Origin: an uncultured Eubacteriales bacterium
GTDB lineage: Bacteria > Bacillota > Clostridia > Lachnospirales > Lachnospiraceae
Assembly (NCBI GenBank): GCA_900321145.1
Contig: ONVB01000365.1
Coordinates: 1 to 8,926, forward strand
Direction: 5' to 3'
DNA: 8,926 bases
In this document: positions 6,344 through 8,926 of the stretch, one piece after another
How the letters are laid out: each line of letters begins with the position of its first letter
Position numbering within the stretch: the first letter of the stretch is position 1
Program-made: the position numbers and the translations under genes
The notes under the pieces: generated by a model
Database searches by the model: none
What the model was told of the DNA's origin: nothing
Seen by the model: the letters and a program-made list of their open reading frames with translations, nothing else

Positions 6344-7750
6344 TTATTTAAAATCCTTTAACTCGGGTGTATCCGGCATATCCGCTAAAAGCTCGTTGCC
6401 GTAAGCCTCCCACTTTTCTTCCTTCTTTCTCATCTCGCCAAAGTCTATCGCATCGGGATGCTCTGTCAGATAATCAAATTCTTCGGGAGTTACATCATCA
6501 AGCGGTTGGACTAAGGAAGCATTTGCATAGGTTATCTCAGTTCCTTTCTTGAACACATTGGTCTGAATATATTCCGACGTCTCCGTTGCCACCCTGTATC
6601 TTACCGTCGTATTCCCCGCATGTTCACTGAGCGCCGTATATGCGGCATAATCAAGCAACGGAAGCAGTGTGTCGACATCACCCTTTGCAGCCTCTATGGA
6701 TATCCTGCCAAAGGCGTCTATGTGCACTAACAAAAGTCCTTCGATCTTACCCCCGAGCACATAGGCACAGGAGATATTCTCATCCCAGTAGTCCTTAGGG
6801 AGAAACGGCAGATAAGGATCATACACCCCGGGCTCTTCCTGACTCACCATATCATTTATAACTTCCGCAAGCTCACGCCTGCCTATCTCACTTAACGGCT
6901 TAATGTTGGTCTCATCTCCGTCAAGCATAAATGCCTTCGGGTAATCCTTAACCTGCTTTAGTTTAATCTCATGGTAAGGGTACGGTGCCAATGAGAATTC
7001 AAAGGACCATGCCGCAAAGAGCTGCAGGAGGCCGGGCACCGCATCCGAGAACATATCGCAGAAAGCCGTGATACCCATGATCGGAGTATCCATAAGCTGA
7101 CAGAAGAGTTCAGCCATAAGAGAGTGCGCTATACCCTTACCGCGATACTTCGGATCTACCATAAGCCACTCTATGACGACAACATTTCCAAGCTCCTGCT
7201 CTATGATCCTTGCCGAAAGACCTCCCACCGGGAAGTTGATCAGTTCATCCTTGGTATAGCTTTCCTTCTCATCGGAAGCATCCTTCGGATAAGGTCTGAA
7301 CGCACACAGGATTATGTGATCCTTGTCACCGGCGAAGGCCAGATAGTCCTTCGGGATAACCCTCAGCGCAAACTGAGCTTTCTTCGGTTTTATACGCTCC
7401 ACCAGGTGAAACCTGTTATCATAACAGGCTTCATACCTGTTGACTGCCTCCCGCCATTCCATAAGGCGTTTGCCCCCGACCGACCATCTCGGATTGGTCG
7501 CACGTATCCAGGAATAGTACTGGTCAAACAAAGCATCATAGCCCTCTAAATACATGATCGGATCAGTCTTGATCTCATCTGGAGTATCCTCCAGTTCTTC
7601 TATGGTCATGTCGATGGACTTCTTCACAAAGGGATCCTGTCTGTAAATCTCGGACAGATCCACCTGTTCGAGCTTGTCCATTATCTGCTTTACTTCATCT
7701 GAGCGGACATAATCCATAAATATTTCGTTGATATCGTTTTTGTTCGCCAT
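6344..7750 (-). CDS. GNAT-family N-acetyltransferase with tandem GNAT-like halves
   Basis: This 468-residue protein is predicted to transfer an acyl group from acyl-CoA to an amine; the substrate is unknown. Residues 1-110 form an acidic, probably helical domain I do not recognise. A GNAT domain follows at about 115-268. Its motif A, VVIEWLMVDPKYRGKGIAHSL (191-211), carries an intact CoA pyrophosphate loop, RGKGIA. A second half (about 275-415, with ENISCAYVLGGKIEGLLLVH at 324-343) lacks that loop and is related to the second half of the upstream protein. Two-lobed GNAT proteins are known, for example Eis and mycothiol synthase. An acidic tail ends the protein. The start is uncertain: AGGAGG (7761-7766) lies 10 bases before ATG 7750 and 4 before an in-frame GTG at 7756. 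I chose the ATG. It is second in the operon, 44 bases from the preceding stop. Confidence 0.88.
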   Translation of the reverse strand: MANKNDINEIFMDYVRSDEVKQIMDKLEQVDLSEIYRQDPFVKKSIDMTIEELEDTPDEIKTDPIMYLEGYDALFDQYYSWIRATNPRWSVGGKRLMEWREAVNRYEACYDNRFHLVERIKPKKAQFALRVIPKDYLAFAGDKDHIILCAFRPYPKDASDEKESYTKDELINFPVGGLSARIIEQELGNVVVIEWLMVDPKYRGKGIAHSLMAELFCQLMDTPIMGITAFCDMFSDAVPGLLQLFAAWSFEFSLAPYPYHEIKLKQVKDYPKAFMLDGDETNIKPLSEIGRRELAEVINDMVSQEEPGVYDPYLPFLPKDYWDENISCAYVLGGKIEGLLLVHIDAFGRISIEAAKGDVDTLLPLLDYAAYTALSEHAGNTTVRYRVATETSEYIQTNVFKKGTEITYANASLVQPLDDVTPEEFDYLTEHPDAIDFGEMRKKEEKWEAYGNELLADMPDTPELKDFK

Positions 7751-7760
7751 CTTCACTTTT

Positions 7761-7766
7761 CCTCCT
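7761..7766 (-). promoter_or_regulatory. Ribosome binding site of the GNAT acetyltransferase gene
   Basis: A full AGGAGG on the minus strand serves either ATG 7750 (10-base spacer) or GTG 7756 (4-base spacer). The two products differ by two residues, so the ambiguity is small. Confidence 0.75.
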
Positions 7767-7794
7767 GTCTCATATTGATTTATTTATTTATAAA

Positions 7795-8667
7795 CTATCT
7801 ACCATTATTCTCTTCCCTGCTTCCCGAGTAAACCGGTGTACCGAATCCTCTGGGAATGAGCCTCTCCGCCAGCAGCATCGTCTGCTCGTTGTGCCTGTCA
7901 AAGGCCACCTTCTGGTCAGGGCCATACTTTTCTTCCATCGCCTTGACGAATCGGTGCATCATCCTCGGAAGGATGGTTTTAAAATCACTGTCCAGGCATA
8001 TCATAAGCTGAACCGTGATAAGCCCCGACGGTTTCTTGTGAAACAGGAAGAAACCGTTTATCCCCTTTTCATCTAACGAAGCGCAGGATACATCATCCTC
8101 AAACCAGTTTATATAAAGATCTCCTAAGTCCTCGCACAAGCCCTTCCTGCCCCTCACTACACACTTGGCAATACCGGCCCTGAAGGTACGCGGATTAATA
8201 CTCTTAAGTGCTTTGATGGAATCGGGGATCTTGCGCCCCTCAAGCTTCTTCATAAAGGGCGATCCCGATAACTCGGATAATCTTACAACCGTGAGATTGC
8301 TCTCGCTGAGCTTCATGTCAAATCCGACTTTCTTCAGCAAGGAATTAAGTATCTTACCGTCCTTAGTCGGGATAACCACCTTCGATCTTCTGATCTCCTT
8401 GTCTGCCATCTGCATATTGTAGGCTTCCATCATCTCTTCAAAGGCTGTTTCATCCTCCACCCTTATCCACTCTATCACACTCTCGCTGTCTTCTTCGGAA
8501 TCAAGTTTCCTGAACTCCCATACGATACCGGCGACCGGCCCGGCCGAGTCATCACATACGATCAGGCCATGGTAGTAAGTCCTCCCGAGATTCTCCGCTA
8601 CATCCGCACCGACATAATCCCTGTAGGCGGATATATTATCTTCCGTCAATTCGTATATATTATGCAT
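7795..8667 (-). CDS. GNAT-like protein with degenerate acetyl-CoA loop
   Basis: This 290-residue protein has two GNAT-like halves. The first half (about 3-130) has EDVAEN-type openings, GPVAGIVWEF (43-52) and VIEWIRVEDETAFEEMMEAY (64-83). The last aligns with motif A of the downstream acetyltransferase (VIEWLMVDPKYRGKGIAHSL) but has no RxxGxG/A loop. The second half (about 135-285) has VSCASLDEKGINGFFLFH (193-210) and TILPRMMHRFVKAMEEKYG (231-249), matching spaced positions in the second half of its neighbour. It has no signal or membrane segment. It may therefore bind CoA weakly or not at all, and act as a regulatory or scaffold partner; this is inference. The ATG has GGAGG 7 bases upstream, and it is the first gene after the promoter at 8728-8756. 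Coding is confident; function is not. Confidence 0.85.
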   Translation of the reverse strand: MHNIYELTEDNISAYRDYVGADVAENLGRTYYHGLIVCDDSAGPVAGIVWEFRKLDSEEDSESVIEWIRVEDETAFEEMMEAYNMQMADKEIRRSKVVIPTKDGKILNSLLKKVGFDMKLSESNLTVVRLSELSGSPFMKKLEGRKIPDSIKALKSINPRTFRAGIAKCVVRGRKGLCEDLGDLYINWFEDDVSCASLDEKGINGFFLFHKKPSGLITVQLMICLDSDFKTILPRMMHRFVKAMEEKYGPDQKVAFDRHNEQTMLLAERLIPRGFGTPVYSGSREENNGR

Positions 8668-8727
8668 TTTATACCTCCGTTAAGCCCGACAGTTTATCCA
8701 AAGTACTTCTTTTTTAAATTAATCTAT

Positions 8728-8756
8728 ATAATATCATAAATCGGCTGCTTTTACAA
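8728..8756 (-). promoter_or_regulatory. Sigma-A-type promoter for the five-gene operon
   Basis: On the minus strand TTGTAA (8751-8756) is followed after 17 bases by TATTAT (8728-8733), a five-of-six match to the -10 consensus. Transcription would begin near 8721, leaving a leader of about 50 bases before the ATG at 8667. The -35 hexamer and the spacer length are identical to those of the promoter at 3304-3332. Confidence 0.7.
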
Positions 8757-8838
8757 TCTGATGATGACATCAAAGCCCAGCGAAAAAAGCATAAAAAAGT
8801 TACAATTCAGCGACTGACCGTCGATCGGTAACGAACAT

Positions 8839-8871
8839 AAAAAAAGCACCCGAAATTCGGATGCTTTTTTT
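8839..8871 (-). terminator. Intrinsic terminator after the gene at the right edge
   Basis: Seven A, a hairpin (GCATCCG, loop AATTT, CGGGTGC on the minus strand) and seven T form a classic terminator 13 bases after the stop at 8885. In minus-strand RNA the central pair is G-U, which is allowed; in plus-strand RNA the same position is an A-C mismatch. The better fold on the minus strand agrees with the gene direction. Confidence 0.88.
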
Positions 8872-8884
8872 ATAAAGCGAAGAA

Positions 8885-8926
8885 TTACTTCTTCTTGAAG
8901 GTCATGGTTGAACCACCTTCATCAAC
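8885..8926 (-). CDS. C-terminal fragment of an unidentified protein
   Basis: Only the last 13 codons and a TAA stop (8885-8887) are present; the rest lies beyond the window. The visible end is VDEGGSTMTFKKK. It is supported as a gene end mainly by the intrinsic terminator that starts 13 bases after the stop in the same direction. Thirteen residues are too few to name a family. Confidence 0.55.
   Translation of the reverse strand, partial: VDEGGSTMTFKKK

Noticed and set aside
8800..8805. A further TTGTAA on the minus strand upstream of the five-gene operon
   Set aside because: No -10-like hexamer follows at a suitable distance; the downstream sequence is T-rich and then GC-containing.
8817..8829. 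Small inverted repeat ACCG-TCGAT-CGGT
   Set aside because: A four-base stem is expected by chance, and it lies too far from the promoter at 8728-8756 to be called an operator.

Overview
The window is a stretch of chromosome from a Gram-positive anaerobe of the Bacillota, most likely Clostridia in or near the Lachnospiraceae. The reasons are strong purine-rich ribosome binding sites, frequent ATA (Ile) and AGA/AGG (Arg) codons, close packing of genes on one strand, and a zinc-ribbon membrane protein of a style common in that family. The genus is inference. Every gene I can support lies on the minus strand, so transcription runs from high to low coordinates. I see no tRNA, rRNA, CRISPR array, insertion sequence or prophage gene.

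Right edge (8885-8926): the last 13 codons of an unidentified gene, followed by a clear intrinsic terminator (8839-8871). Next comes a short intergenic region with a sigma-A-type promoter (TTGTAA, 17-base spacer, TATTAT; 8728-8756).

Centre (3346-8667): a tightly spaced five-gene operon that I cannot assign to any known system. In transcription order it encodes (1) a 290-residue protein with two GNAT-like halves, in which the acetyl-CoA loop looks degenerate; (2) a 468-residue GNAT acetyltransferase with an intact loop (RGKGIA) and a second half clearly related to the first protein; (3) a 345-residue orphan with an acidic N-terminus, a basic cluster and glycine-rich hydrophobic stretches; (4) a 238-residue single-pass membrane protein with an external beta-rich domain; (5) a zinc-ribbon membrane protein with a Thr/Glu/Lys repeat stalk and another external domain. 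One reading is a cytoplasmic acetyltransferase pair working with a membrane or envelope complex. This is the least explained part of the window.

Left (1-3332): a second promoter (TTGTAA, 17 bases, TATAAT; 3304-3332) opens a three-gene housekeeping operon: a lytic transglycosylase of the SLT/GH23 type, the bifunctional NAD(P)H-hydrate repair enzyme Nnr, and alanine racemase, which is cut by the window edge. The racemase makes D-alanine for peptidoglycan, the transglycosylase cleaves peptidoglycan, and Nnr repairs damaged NAD(P)H; nnr next to alr is a common arrangement in Bacillota. No convincing terminator separates the two operons, so read-through from the central operon is possible.
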